Below, piece after piece: positions 1-8,074 of a stretch of DNA of 44,325 nt; positions within the stretch are counted from its first letter, which is position 1; every line of letters begins with the position of its first letter. A program made the position numbers and the translations under genes. The DNA is from Bacteroidales bacterium (lineage in GTDB: Bacteria > Bacteroidota > Bacteroidia > Bacteroidales > UBA932): positions 1 through 44,325 of the forward strand of contig JAQVZL010000007.1 in NCBI GenBank assembly GCA_028708215.1, given 5' to 3'. A model generated the notes under the pieces. That model did not search any database, was not told the origin of the DNA, and saw nothing but the letters and a program-made list of their open reading frames with translations.

Positions 1-1
1 C

Positions 2-100
2 AAGCGGCGTTTTTACCCTAATCTGCACGAAGTGCGTGCCATCATGGAAGGTGGAATCAAGCGCGTGAAGGTGTGCAGCTCCTGCCTGAAGATCTCTTAA
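2..100 (+). CDS. rpmB: 50S ribosomal protein L28, C-terminal part only
   Basis: The window opens inside a reading frame of 32 residues ending at TAA 98-100. It reads KRRFYPNLHEVRA and then VKVCSSCLK, which matches the C-terminal half of the two-cysteine type of L28, a large-subunit ribosomal protein, as found in several non-Bacteroidota phyla. The usual ending after CLK (SGKV or similar) is replaced by IS and a stop. The Bacteroidota L28 that I know is a different, longer-tailed type without this CxxC. Positions 1-100 have 52 G+C, against 21 in the next 100 bases, and the codons (CGG, CGC, CTG, GTG) are unlike those of all other genes here. The fragment may therefore be a chimeric contig end or acquired DNA. 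Family assignment is fairly sure; origin is inference. Confidence 0.6.
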   Translation, partial: KRRFYPNLHEVRAIMEGGIKRVKVCSSCLKIS

Positions 101-146
101 CTCCATTTTGTTGTGATTTAATAAAAAAAATTAAAAAACGAGAAAA

Positions 147-180
147 TTGTGAACTAATGTTCATAAAATGGTTATATTTG
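147..180 (+). promoter_or_regulatory. Probable promoter of the NifX-like gene
   Basis: TATATTTG at 173-180 fits the Bacteroidota -7 consensus TAnnTTTG. A TTG at 147-149 could be the -33 element, but the 23-base spacer is longer than the usual 19-21. The gene would start about 20 bases after the predicted transcription start. Confidence 0.5.
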
Positions 181-208
181 CAAGAGAAATAAATTCAATT
201 TAATTGTG

Positions 209-610
209 ATGATAAAAATAGCAGTACCTACCAAGGGTAACATGGTAGAGAGTCACTTTGGACATTGTGAAACTTATACAATTTTCACAACAGATAAAGA
301 TTGTAAAATAGCAGAAACTGAGCTACTTTCTGTTACTGGAGGGGGTGGATGTAAAAGCGATATTGCCCCAGTATTAAAATCTAAAGGTGTCTCTGTTATG
401 TTGGCAGGAGGCATGGGAGAGGGAGCTATCTCTGTTTTTGAAAATGAGAATATTGAGGTAGTAAGAGGTTGCTCTGGCAATATTACAGATGTTGTTCTCT
501 CTTATCTAAAAGGAGAAATTACAGATTCGGGTGTTATTTGCACCGAACAAGGTTCTCGGCATGGAAAAGGTAAAGGCCATTCAGAAGGAGAGCATTCTTG
601 CAAACATTAA
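209..610 (+). CDS. NifX/NifB-family (dinitrogenase iron-molybdenum cofactor) domain protein
   Basis: The protein is a small cytosolic single-domain member of the family typified by NifX, the NifB C-terminus and MTH1175 (PF02579), whose characterised members bind Fe-Mo cofactor precursors or iron-sulfur clusters. Family hallmarks seen are IAVPTKG at the N-terminus, then SHFGHCETYTIF, then the glycine-rich LAGGMGEGA. After the domain, the last 20 or so residues are rich in His, Gly, Lys and Cys and end in CKH, which suggests metal binding. No nif gene lies nearby, so a role in nitrogen fixation is not supported; such orphan copies are common in anaerobes. I chose ATG at 209 over the GTG at 206, because ATG gives the normal MIKIAVP start. 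The gene stands alone between its own promoter and a terminator. Confidence 0.85.
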   Translation: MIKIAVPTKGNMVESHFGHCETYTIFTTDKDCKIAETELLSVTGGGGCKSDIAPVLKSKGVSVMLAGGMGEGAISVFENENIEVVRGCSGNITDVVLSYLKGEITDSGVICTEQGSRHGKGKGHSEGEHSCKH

Positions 611-640
611 TAATAATAAGGGGTTATTATATTAACAAGT

Positions 641-672
641 AAAAAGCCAGAAAATAATTTTTCTGGCTTTTT
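641..672 (+). terminator. Rho-independent terminator
   Basis: A 14-base arm (641-654) pairs with its reverse complement ending at 672 around a short loop. The stem core is AAGCCAGAAAA with TTTTCTGGCTT, and it ends in a T run. The A run on the left arm means it can also serve the convergent cold-shock gene on the minus strand. Confidence 0.85.
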
Positions 673-698
673 CAATTTTAAGTTAATTAAAGAATGTG

Positions 699-1265
699 TT
701 AACTTTTTTTTGTTTCACTATTTGTATTAGTTTCACTATTAGTGATAGGGGAAACTTTGGAGTCTGGATTTTCTTCTAACTTAGGCTTTAGTGTCTCTGG
801 CTTTGGCTTTGGTGTTTCTTTCCATTTTCTCACATTAAATGCATTCATCCCTTTAGGCCCTCTCTCTACTTCGAACTCTACAATATTATTCTCTACAATC
901 TCTTCTAAAAGACCGTTTACGTGAACGAAAAACTTCTCTACAGAGTCTAACTCTTTTATAAAGCCGAACCCTTTAGATTCATTGAAAAACTCAACTCGGC
1001 CTTTACGCAAAGTAGGTACATCTTCTTTCTCTTTTTTGGGTATTGAAACCTCAATATTTTCTGCTTTAACTTTTTTCTTTTTTGTTGGATCTGGTGGAGT
1101 GTCTGAAATTACTCCGTATTCATCTACGAAAGCAATCATGTTATCTAACCCACCTCCTGAAGAATTAGCTTTGCGCTCCTCTTTTCTCTTCTGCTTTTCC
1201 AGCCTTTTGCTTAATCTTTTTTTCTCTTTCTCTCTTTTGTTGAATGTAATTTGTGATTTTGCCAT
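699..1265 (-). CDS. Cold-shock-domain RNA-binding protein
   Basis: The protein has 188 residues. The first 35 or so are a very basic lysine/arginine-rich helix (MAKSQITFNKREKEKKR). A Gly-rich linker follows. A cold-shock domain sits at about residues 87-148 and carries the nucleic-acid-binding motifs KGFGFI (RNP1) and FFVHV (RNP2). The tail is a Pro/Glu/Ser/Thr/Asn-rich low-complexity stretch. This layout is shared by a conserved Bacteroidota family of about 150 residues that starts MAKSQ; the tail makes this copy longer. The likely role is RNA chaperone or single-stranded nucleic-acid binding. The gene is monocistronic, and its leader looks long and structured, which fits the kind of leader control known for cold-shock genes. 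Confidence 0.88.
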   Translation of the reverse strand: MAKSQITFNKREKEKKRLSKRLEKQKRKEERKANSSGGGLDNMIAFVDEYGVISDTPPDPTKKKKVKAENIEVSIPKKEKEDVPTLRKGRVEFFNESKGFGFIKELDSVEKFFVHVNGLLEEIVENNIVEFEVERGPKGMNAFNVRKWKETPKPKPETLKPKLEENPDSKVSPITNSETNTNSETKKS

Positions 1266-1375
1266 ATGTTAGTATAAATAAATTTAAGGAATGCTCTCTT
1301 TGAGCAGCCTTTAGCGATAATGAGAATATCTATTCCTGATATTATTGAGGTAGTAAATGAACAACCTCTCTCATA

Positions 1376-1383
1376 CAAAGGTA
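1376..1383 (-). promoter_or_regulatory. Candidate -7 element for the cold-shock-domain gene
   Basis: On the minus strand this reads TACCTTTG, a match to TAnnTTTG. No convincing -33 TTG is seen. It would give a leader of about 100 bases with two small hairpins, at 1292-1306 and 1325-1343. Confidence 0.35.
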
Positions 1384-1396
1384 ATAAATAATTAGT

Positions 1397-1404
1397 TATA
1401 TTTG
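1397..1404 (+). promoter_or_regulatory. Candidate -7 element for the Tricorn-type gene
   Basis: TATATTTG matches TAnnTTTG and lies 47 bases before the start codon. The -33 element is not clear. It sits next to the minus-strand element of the cold-shock gene, so the two promoters are divergent and nearly touching. Confidence 0.45.
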
Positions 1405-1451
1405 TTATTATTACAGAATCATATTATTTAACAACACAATAAATTCTTTTT

Positions 1452-4400
1452 ATGAAAAACATTTTCATTTTGTCGGCAGCTATATTACTTTCATTACTAA
1501 CCTGTTCAACAAGTGCTATAGCAGAGAATGAAGCTAGGTTACTTCGTTTTCCAAATATTAGCGGAGATAAGATTGTTTTTTCTTATGCGGGCGATTTATA
1601 TATTACTAGTAATAATGGAGGTGTTGCTAGAAAGCTAACATCGCACAAAGGGTATGAAATGTTTGCTAAATTTTCTCCAGATGGAACAAAGATAGCGTTT
1701 ACAGGGCAATACGATGGAAACACAGAGGTTTTTGTTATGCCCTCTAGTGGTGGAGAGCCCAAAAGGATTACTTTTACAGCAACTTTAGAGAGAGACGATG
1801 TTGGAGACCGTATGGGCCCTAATAATATTGTTATGGGTTGGACCCCAGATGGAAAAAATATTTTATACAGAACTAGATCCTATACTTTTAATGATTTTAC
1901 AGGGCAGCTTATGACTGTTCCTGTAGAAGGAGGTATTTCTGTGCCAGTTCCTCTTAAAAATGGTGGTTTTGCTGCCTTTTCTCCAGATGGTAAAAAGCTT
2001 GCATATAATTATATATTCAGAGAGTTTCGTTCATGGAAAAGATATACTGGAGGGATGGCCGATGATATCCGTATTTTTGACTTTAAAACAAAATTGTCTG
2101 AAAAAATAACAGACAATATAAATCAAAACATTGCTCCTATGTGGTCTAAAGATGGTAAGTCTGTTTTTTACATCTCTGATAGAGATGGCTATATGAATCT
2201 TTATGGCTGGAATAGTGAGACAAAAGAGACTGAACAGCTCACACACTACAGAGATTATGACATTAAGTTCCCATCATCTGGAAATAATGGAATCATAGTG
2301 TATGAACATGGTGGCTATATAATTAAGTTTGATACAGAAGAGAAAAAAGAGGAGCGAGTTAAAATATATATTAATAATGATGCTGCTTATTCTAGACCAG
2401 AGTGGAAAGAGCTTTCAAAAAGCATTAAGTCTTTCTCTATCTCTCCAAATGGAGAGAGGTTGTTAACAACTGCTAGAGGAGATATTTTTAGTGTTCCATC
2501 AAATAAAGGAATCACGTACAATGTTACAAGTTCTTCTAATGCAAATGATAAAGGTGCAGATTGGGCTCCAGATGGGAGTGGTTTTGCCTATATCTCCGAT
2601 AAAGGAGGTGAGTTCAACCTTTACTTTAGAGACAATAACGGTAGTGAAAAGCAACTTACAGACATTAAAGGTTATATATTTGGATTTGAGTGGAGTCCAG
2701 ATTCAAAGAAGATTCTTTGGAGTGAAAAATTAAATACTTTAAACCTACTAGATATAGAATCTGGCGAAAATAGGGTTATAGAGAAGTCTGCAATAAGCCC
2801 AATAAATGATTATAACTGGTCTCCAGATAGCCGTTTTATAGTTTATACTCGCCCCCAAGAGTATGTCTCTATTGTAACGTTATACGATACCGAAGAAGAT
2901 AAAAAAATTGATATAACAGATAGCTGGTATAGCTCAAGGTCTGGTAATTTTAGCAAAGATGGAAAGTATCTACTATTTGCTTCTGATAGGAGTTTTACAC
3001 CAATTTACAGTAGAACAGAGTGGAACCATGTGTATTCAAGTATGAGTAAAATATATTTGCTTCCAATAAAAGAGGGTGCCCAGATTCCATTTGCCATTAA
3101 AAATGATACTGTTGCTTTAGTTTCACCCGCAAACTCTAAAGAGAAGAAGGGTAAAGAAGATGAGGTTAAATATAACTTTGAGGATGTAGAGTCTAGAATT
3201 ATTGAACTTCCAGTATCGGCTTCGTGGTACGGAAATTTACACATGATAGGTAATAATGTTTATTACGGTTCAAGAAGAGGGAGTTCAATGTATAACATAG
3301 AGTCTTTAAAGCAGGTGAACTTGGGAGCTACTGTAATTTTTAGTCATGGTTATAAGAAAGCTATGGCAATCTCTGGTAGAAAGATGCAAGTTATAGAAAT
3401 TCCAAAATCTCCTATAACTATAAAGGATGCCATTTCATTTGAACATGTTAAAAAAGTAGTTAATTATAAAGAGGAGTGGCTTCAAATATATGACGAGACC
3501 TGGCGTCAAATGCGAGATTTTTTCTATGCTAAAAATATGCATGGAGTAGATTGGAGTGAAATATATAAGAAGTATAGAGTGCTGGTTCCACATGTTGGCC
3601 ACCGTTCAGACTTGACTTATATTTTAGGAGAAATGATTGGAGAACTTAATGTAGGGCATGCATATTCTCAAAATGGAGAGAAGCCCGAACCAGTAAAAGT
3701 TAAAACGGGACTATTAGGTGCTAGATATAGAAAAGACAAATCTGGGTTTTTTGAAATAGTAAAAATTTTAGAAGGAGCTAATTGGAGCAAGGGACTGCGC
3801 TCTCCTTTAACAATGCCTGAGTCTCTGGTAAAAGAGGGGGAGTTTATTGTCTCTATAAATGGAATTTCTGTTGTAAATTTTTTAGATGTTTCTGAATTGT
3901 TAGTGGGTACTGCTGAATCTATTATTGAGCTAGAAATAAAATCTTCTCTTTCAGATAAAAATAGCAGAAAAGTATTAGTGGAGCCTCTTTCAGACGAGTC
4001 TCAGTTAATTTACTATAATTGGGTGCAAAGTAATATTAAAAAAGTTTCTGAGGCTACTAATGGAGAGGTTGGCTATATTCATATACCAGATATGGGAGTA
4101 ACAGGGTTAAATGAGTTTGTTAAGCACTATTACCCACAACTTGGCAAAAAGGCCTTAATAATTGACAATAGAGGTAATGGAGGAGGTAATGTATCTCCTA
4201 TGATTATTGAGAGGCTACAACGTACTGTTAATATGTTTACAATGCATACAAATAAGAGAGAGGGCTCCTTAAATCCTGTGGGAACATTTGATGGTCCTAA
4301 AGTTTTACTTGTAAATGAATATTCAGCTTCTGATGGAGACCTTTTCCCATATAGATTTAGACTTAATAATTTAGGAACTATAGTTGGAAAACGTACTTGG

Positions 4401-4679
4401 GGTGGAGTAGTAGGTTATAGTGGATCTATACCTGTTGTAGATGGAGGGTCTATTGTTACTCCATCTTATGCACCATTTGCAGTAGATGGAAGTGGTTGGA
4501 TTATTGAGGGCACAGGGGTAGCTCCAGATATTGAAATAGAAAACGACCCTTACAAAGAGTTTAAAGGAATAGATGAGCAGTTAGATAAAGCAATAGAGAT
4601 TGTTAAAGAGAAGATAAAGAGCTATCAATATAAACCAGCAACTATTCCAGAGTTTCCAAATAAGAGCGTTCTAAAATAA
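1452..4679 (+). CDS. Tricorn-type S41 serine peptidase, secreted
   Basis: The 1075-residue protein has a Sec signal peptide (about residues 1-24, ending SAIA). Two N-terminal beta-propeller regions of WD40/TolB-like blades follow, with repeated phrases such as FSPDGTKIAF, WTPDGKNI and WSPDSKKI. After these come a PDZ-like segment (around residues 760-840) and an S41 peptidase core. By alignment to archaeal Tricorn, the catalytic residues would be H736 (in NVGHAYS), S960 (in YSASDGD) and E1019 (in IEGTGVAPD); all are present, so the enzyme should be active. Archaeal Tricorn is a cytosolic peptidase that trims proteasome products. The signal peptide here points instead to the periplasm, as for other Bacteroidota homologues, where it could trim oligopeptides. 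The gene is alone, with its own promoter. Family is certain; substrate unknown. Confidence 0.93.
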   Translation: MKNIFILSAAILLSLLTCSTSAIAENEARLLRFPNISGDKIVFSYAGDLYITSNNGGVARKLTSHKGYEMFAKFSPDGTKIAFTGQYDGNTEVFVMPSSGGEPKRITFTATLERDDVGDRMGPNNIVMGWTPDGKNILYRTRSYTFNDFTGQLMTVPVEGGISVPVPLKNGGFAAFSPDGKKLAYNYIFREFRSWKRYTGGMADDIRIFDFKTKLSEKITDNINQNIAPMWSKDGKSVFYISDRDGYMNLYGWNSETKETEQLTHYRDYDIKFPSSGNNGIIVYEHGGYIIKFDTEEKKEERVKIYINNDAAYSRPEWKELSKSIKSFSISPNGERLLTTARGDIFSVPSNKGITYNVTSSSNANDKGADWAPDGSGFAYISDKGGEFNLYFRDNNGSEKQLTDIKGYIFGFEWSPDSKKILWSEKLNTLNLLDIESGENRVIEKSAISPINDYNWSPDSRFIVYTRPQEYVSIVTLYDTEEDKKIDITDSWYSSRSGNFSKDGKYLLFASDRSFTPIYSRTEWNHVYSSMSKIYLLPIKEGAQIPFAIKNDTVALVSPANSKEKKGKEDEVKYNFEDVESRIIELPVSASWYGNLHMIGNNVYYGSRRGSSMYNIESLKQVNLGATVIFSHGYKKAMAISGRKMQVIEIPKSPITIKDAISFEHVKKVVNYKEEWLQIYDETWRQMRDFFYAKNMHGVDWSEIYKKYRVLVPHVGHRSDLTYILGEMIGELNVGHAYSQNGEKPEPVKVKTGLLGARYRKDKSGFFEIVKILEGANWSKGLRSPLTMPESLVKEGEFIVSINGISVVNFLDVSELLVGTAESIIELEIKSSLSDKNSRKVLVEPLSDESQLIYYNWVQSNIKKVSEATNGEVGYIHIPDMGVTGLNEFVKHYYPQLGKKALIIDNRGNGGGNVSPMIIERLQRTVNMFTMHTNKREGSLNPVGTFDGPKVLLVNEYSASDGDLFPYRFRLNNLGTIVGKRTWGGVVGYSGSIPVVDGGSIVTPSYAPFAVDGSGWIIEGTGVAPDIEIENDPYKEFKGIDEQLDKAIEIVKEKIKSYQYKPATIPEFPNKSVLK

Positions 4680-4710
4680 GTAGGAGTTAGTTTAATTTGA
4701 TGTTAAAACC

Positions 4711-4806
4711 ATACTACAGCCAAGGATGTTGTTGAGCATTTTATTCTATAACCCGAATACTTATCATGACTTATCCAGTACTATAATTTGCTCCGGGCTG
4801 TAGTAT
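4711..4806 (+). repeat. Long-range 11-base inverted repeat in an intergenic gap
   Basis: ATACTACAGCC at 4711-4721 is the exact reverse complement of GGCTGTAGTAT at 4796-4806. The 74 bases between them could loop out, and a T-rich stretch follows. It could close a small structured RNA or act as a weak terminator for the Tricorn-type gene. The rest of the gap, up to 4957, is AT-rich and shows nothing else. Confidence 0.4.
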
Positions 4807-4957
4807 TGTTTTAATTGTTTTAATTATTGGTTTAGCAAATATATAGTATAAAAACATAGATAAGAATAGAGATAGAAGCTGTTTTGTTTTGTTTCGCTTT
4901 TTATATGATTAACTATTTGATAGCTATTTTTTTAATAAAGATACGTTTCAGTTTGTT

Positions 4958-6604
4958 TCAGGAGTCAACCTCGATATTGCCCTCTGGATTTTTGAATTTC
5001 CTTGTGATTTTGCCTTTTATTGTTCGAATACTAGATTGTGAGCTGTTCATAAAGTGGGCTATTTGAACATTGGAATATCCTACTTCATTTAAAGCATATA
5101 CTAGCTTTTCAAAATCGGTGAGTGAGTCTAGATTCTGGGAAGCTCCAAAAATATGATCAAATTCAGGGTGGTTTGCAATATCTGTTATAGAGGCTCTAGA
5201 TGCGATATTTGCAATATCTACTATTTTATTTAAGCTATAGTATATCTCTTTTGAAACTTTTCTAGATCTTGCAGCCTCTTGAGATACATTTTCTATTAGT
5301 TGTGGTAAAATAGATGAGTTAGTTTTATAGATTTCAGATATAATCCAGTTACTGTTATACTCCTTTCTAAGAGCATTTAGCTCTTTTTTAAGATTATAAG
5401 TTTTATAGTTGTTTCTCCTATAGTTGAAAAAGTAGGAGAGTGAGACTATAATAGATAAAGCAATAAAAATAAATAAGATATTTAGAGTAACAGCTCTCTG
5501 AGCTTGGATTAAGTTATTCTCTCTCTTTTGCTCTTCAAAATTAAATTTAGTTTTAAACTCCTGATCTCTTTGCTGAATAAGCCTAGCAAAAGAGAAGATA
5601 TATGTTAAATGCGCAGTTTTATAAAGCTCAGAGGCTTTTTTGTACTCTCCCTTTTCGTAGAGAATGTCTGCTAAATATCTATAGTAAAAGTGACTACCTT
5701 GTGCAGATGAATCCGATATTGATTGGACAGCAGCTTTTGCATAGTGGAGAGAGCTATCTGCCATATTTAATTTTTTGAATGTAAGAGAAAGTTGGTAATA
5801 TGTATGGGGCTTGTTTGTTTTAATTTTTAATTTTGCAGGGTCAATTTGTAACGTTTTATTAAGGTACTCTATAGCTATTTTGTACTCCTTTTTAGCAGAG
5901 TAGTAATTATAGGTAGATTTATATAACCCATGAGCAATATAGGGTGGAATCTCTTCTACATCACCAAAGTAGGAGATTGTGTTAATTGCTTCTTTATATT
6001 TTTTATTTAAGATATTTATATTAAAAATCTCTAAGCTGGCGTTTAGGATTGTAGTTTTATTTTTTGCTTTTTTGCCGAATATTAAGCTTTGCTCTAACTC
6101 TTTTTTTGCTATTTCGGAATCTGAGTTTGCTCTATAATATCTTCCTAGATAGAGGTGTAATGTGGCATAAAGATTATTATCTTCAATATTATATTTGTCA
6201 AGTAGAGTCTCTACTAATCTAAGATTATTATAAGCAGCAGAGTCTTGTTTGTTTTTATAATATTGTGCTATTGATGTATAAAGAAGTGCTCTGCAGAAGT
6301 TTAAATTATCTTTGTTTCTTTTAAATTCTTGGGCTGCTTTAATAGTTAACGTCTCTTCTTTGAAAACTCCAAACGTTTGTTCCTCTGCTATAGCATATAA
6401 TAAATTATAGTATGCGAGATTTCTATTCTCTAATTTATCAATATTAAAAGATTTAAGTGAATCTAAGAGAGTTGAAGGGCTTAGGTAGAGCTCTTTTTCT
6501 AGATTGTTTAAAGAGTTTGTTAAAGTATTTTCATGACTGTTATCACTTTTACTTGCACATGAAATTATAGTAAAAGAGAGCAGTAGGGTTAAGTATATTT
6601 TCAT
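4958..6604 (-). CDS. Membrane-anchored TPR protein with C-terminal helix-turn-helix
   Basis: The 548-residue protein starts with a lipoprotein signal (MKIYLTLLLSF, lipobox IISC, Cys16). A long alpha-helical region of TPR-like repeats follows. One membrane segment lies near residue 375 (VTLNILFIFIALSIIVSL), then a basic stretch and a coiled coil. The C-terminus has a helix-turn-helix-like segment (LTDFEKLVYALNEVGYSNVQ, then SSQSSIRTIKGKITRKF), resembling LuxR-type or sigma-region-4 DNA-binding helices. This layout is a known but poorly studied Bacteroidota class thought to link envelope or periplasmic signals to DNA-binding. I chose the ATG at 6604 over the upstream one at 6628, because it begins the signal peptide and the upstream one would lie in the promoter. 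It has no operon partner, so its target is unknown. Confidence 0.8.
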   Translation of the reverse strand: MKIYLTLLLSFTIISCASKSDNSHENTLTNSLNNLEKELYLSPSTLLDSLKSFNIDKLENRNLAYYNLLYAIAEEQTFGVFKEETLTIKAAQEFKRNKDNLNFCRALLYTSIAQYYKNKQDSAAYNNLRLVETLLDKYNIEDNNLYATLHLYLGRYYRANSDSEIAKKELEQSLIFGKKAKNKTTILNASLEIFNINILNKKYKEAINTISYFGDVEEIPPYIAHGLYKSTYNYYSAKKEYKIAIEYLNKTLQIDPAKLKIKTNKPHTYYQLSLTFKKLNMADSSLHYAKAAVQSISDSSAQGSHFYYRYLADILYEKGEYKKASELYKTAHLTYIFSFARLIQQRDQEFKTKFNFEEQKRENNLIQAQRAVTLNILFIFIALSIIVSLSYFFNYRRNNYKTYNLKKELNALRKEYNSNWIISEIYKTNSSILPQLIENVSQEAARSRKVSKEIYYSLNKIVDIANIASRASITDIANHPEFDHIFGASQNLDSLTDFEKLVYALNEVGYSNVQIAHFMNSSQSSIRTIKGKITRKFKNPEGNIEVDS

Positions 6605-6625
6605 AAATGAGATGTTTCTTGATTG

Positions 6626-6633
6626 CAAATATA
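6626..6633 (-). promoter_or_regulatory. -7 element for the TPR regulator gene
   Basis: The minus strand reads TATATTTG, 22 bases before the chosen start codon. No -33 TTG is seen at the right distance. Its position rules against the upstream ATG at 6628. Confidence 0.5.
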
Positions 6634-6712
6634 GCTCATTATATACAATTGTAATATAAACTTTAACTTACTTTTTAATTGCTATATCTCTACTATCTTT
6701 TACAATGTCTTG

Positions 6713-6720
6713 TATATTTG
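6713..6720 (+). promoter_or_regulatory. Candidate -7 element for the clostripain-like gene
   Basis: TATATTTG matches the Bacteroidota consensus, about 93 bases before the start codon. No matching -33 element is seen. Confidence 0.4.
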
Positions 6721-6813
6721 AGTGTTAGTTTCAAAGGGGAGGCAGTTAATTAAAAACCTAGTTTAGTTATTCATAAAATAATAACTATTTTTGAGCGTTA
6801 ATAATTATAACAG

Positions 6814-7968
6814 ATGAGAAGAATCAATTTTGTATTACTCGCTTTAGTTTTGATTTTTACTTTTAACTCTTGCGAAAAAACTCCATCGGGAAAACCAGAA
6901 TACAATAGGGTAGTGGTGCTTTATATGGCTGCTAACAATAACCTAAACTCTTTTGCTCAACAAAACCTAGACCTTCTTAAAGATGGTTTTATACCAGAAG
7001 AGAATAGTAAGGATATTTTAATAGTGTACAAGCACCTTGAGGGGAAAGATCCTAGGTTAGTTAGGTTATTTAAAGGTAGAGCTGGTGATATTAAAGAAGA
7101 TGTGGTATCTGCATATGAAGATCAAAATTCAGCTAATGGCGATGTTTTAAAAGCTGTGTTAAATAGGGTTTATAAAATATTTCCCGCAAGTGAGTATGGA
7201 CTTATTTTGTGGTCTCATGCAACTGGTTGGCTTCCAGAGGGCTACTATGATTCTTCTTATAATCAAGCATTTATGGAAGACCCTTATGCACATCTTGTAA
7301 AAAGTTTTGGAGAAGATAGAGGTGTAGAGATGGAGGTTAAGGAGTTAAAAGCCTCTATTCCATATAAGTTTTCTTTTATACTATTTGATTGTTGTCTTAT
7401 GGGTGGTGTTGAAACTATTTATGAACTTAAAGATTTAACAGACTATATAATTGCCTCACCAACAGAGATTTTGGCATATGGCTTCCCATACTCAGAAATA
7501 ATGAGACCTCTTTTTAAACCTAAAGCAAATTTAGAGGAGGTTTGCAAACTCTTTTATGATTACTACAATAATGAATCTGGAATTAATAGATCTGCAACAA
7601 TTGCTTTATATAAGACAGCTGAGCTAAGTGAACTAGCTAAGGCTAGCAACACTATATTTAATAATAATAGAGAAAAAATTCAATTGTTGAATATGTCTAA
7701 AATCCAGCCCTATTTTCGTATGAATAAGCATTGGTTTTGGGATATAGACAATTTAATGAGAGAAATTGCATCTCCTTCTGAGTATGATCAATTCAATCTT
7801 GCTTTAAAAAAAGTGGTAAAAGCAAAGTGGAGCACTTCATATTTTTTGGATATAGATATTAATAGCTTCTCTGGATTAAGTACCTATATTCAAAACCCAG
7901 AGAATAACTTCTTAGACTCATTTTATAGAGATTTTGATTGGAATTCTGCAAGTGAAATGATTAAGTAA
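6814..7968 (+). CDS. Clostripain-family (C11) cysteine peptidase lipoprotein
   Basis: The 384-residue protein begins with a lipoprotein signal (lipobox FNSC, Cys20), so it should sit on the periplasmic or outer surface. The C11 fold is shown by VVVLYMAANNNL near residue 33, the catalytic histidine H135 in LILWSHATGW, and the catalytic cysteine C194 in FDCCLMGGVE (family motif D-x-C-L-M). Clostripain cleaves after Arg; known C11 enzymes are often made active by self-cleavage. Many Bacteroidales have such lipoproteins, and most have no known substrate. The gene stands alone, between the TPR regulator and rplY. Family is very sure, specificity is inference. Confidence 0.9.
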   Translation: MRRINFVLLALVLIFTFNSCEKTPSGKPEYNRVVVLYMAANNNLNSFAQQNLDLLKDGFIPEENSKDILIVYKHLEGKDPRLVRLFKGRAGDIKEDVVSAYEDQNSANGDVLKAVLNRVYKIFPASEYGLILWSHATGWLPEGYYDSSYNQAFMEDPYAHLVKSFGEDRGVEMEVKELKASIPYKFSFILFDCCLMGGVETIYELKDLTDYIIASPTEILAYGFPYSEIMRPLFKPKANLEEVCKLFYDYYNNESGINRSATIALYKTAELSELAKASNTIFNNNREKIQLLNMSKIQPYFRMNKHWFWDIDNLMREIASPSEYDQFNLALKKVVKAKWSTSYFLDIDINSFSGLSTYIQNPENNFLDSFYRDFDWNSASEMIK

Positions 7969-7979
7969 TAATTTTTTAT

Positions 7980-7987
7980 TATCTTTG
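7980..7987 (+). promoter_or_regulatory. -7 element for rplY
   Basis: TATCTTTG matches TAnnTTTG. It would start a leader of about 80 bases that carries the hairpin at 8027-8044. Confidence 0.5.
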
Positions 7988-8026
7988 CAAGCTGCTTAAA
8001 AGAGTGAATCTTTTGGTGCAATGGGG

Positions 8027-8044
8027 TCTGGATTATTTTCCAGA
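8027..8044 (+). promoter_or_regulatory. Hairpin in the rplY leader
   Basis: TCTGGA pairs perfectly with TCCAGA around the loop TTATTT. G-U pairs could extend the base. It lies 30 bases before the start codon of the L25 gene. It could be a ribosomal-protein autoregulatory site, but that is a guess from position. Confidence 0.4.
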
Positions 8045-8074
8045 TTGAGTAACACATTTTAATTATTATTATTT

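Noticed and set aside
206..208. GTG start for the NifX-like gene
   Set aside because: The ATG three bases later gives the normal family start.
209..610. Nitrogen fixation function for the NifX-like protein
   Set aside because: No other nif gene is present and the domain is widespread in organisms that do not fix nitrogen.
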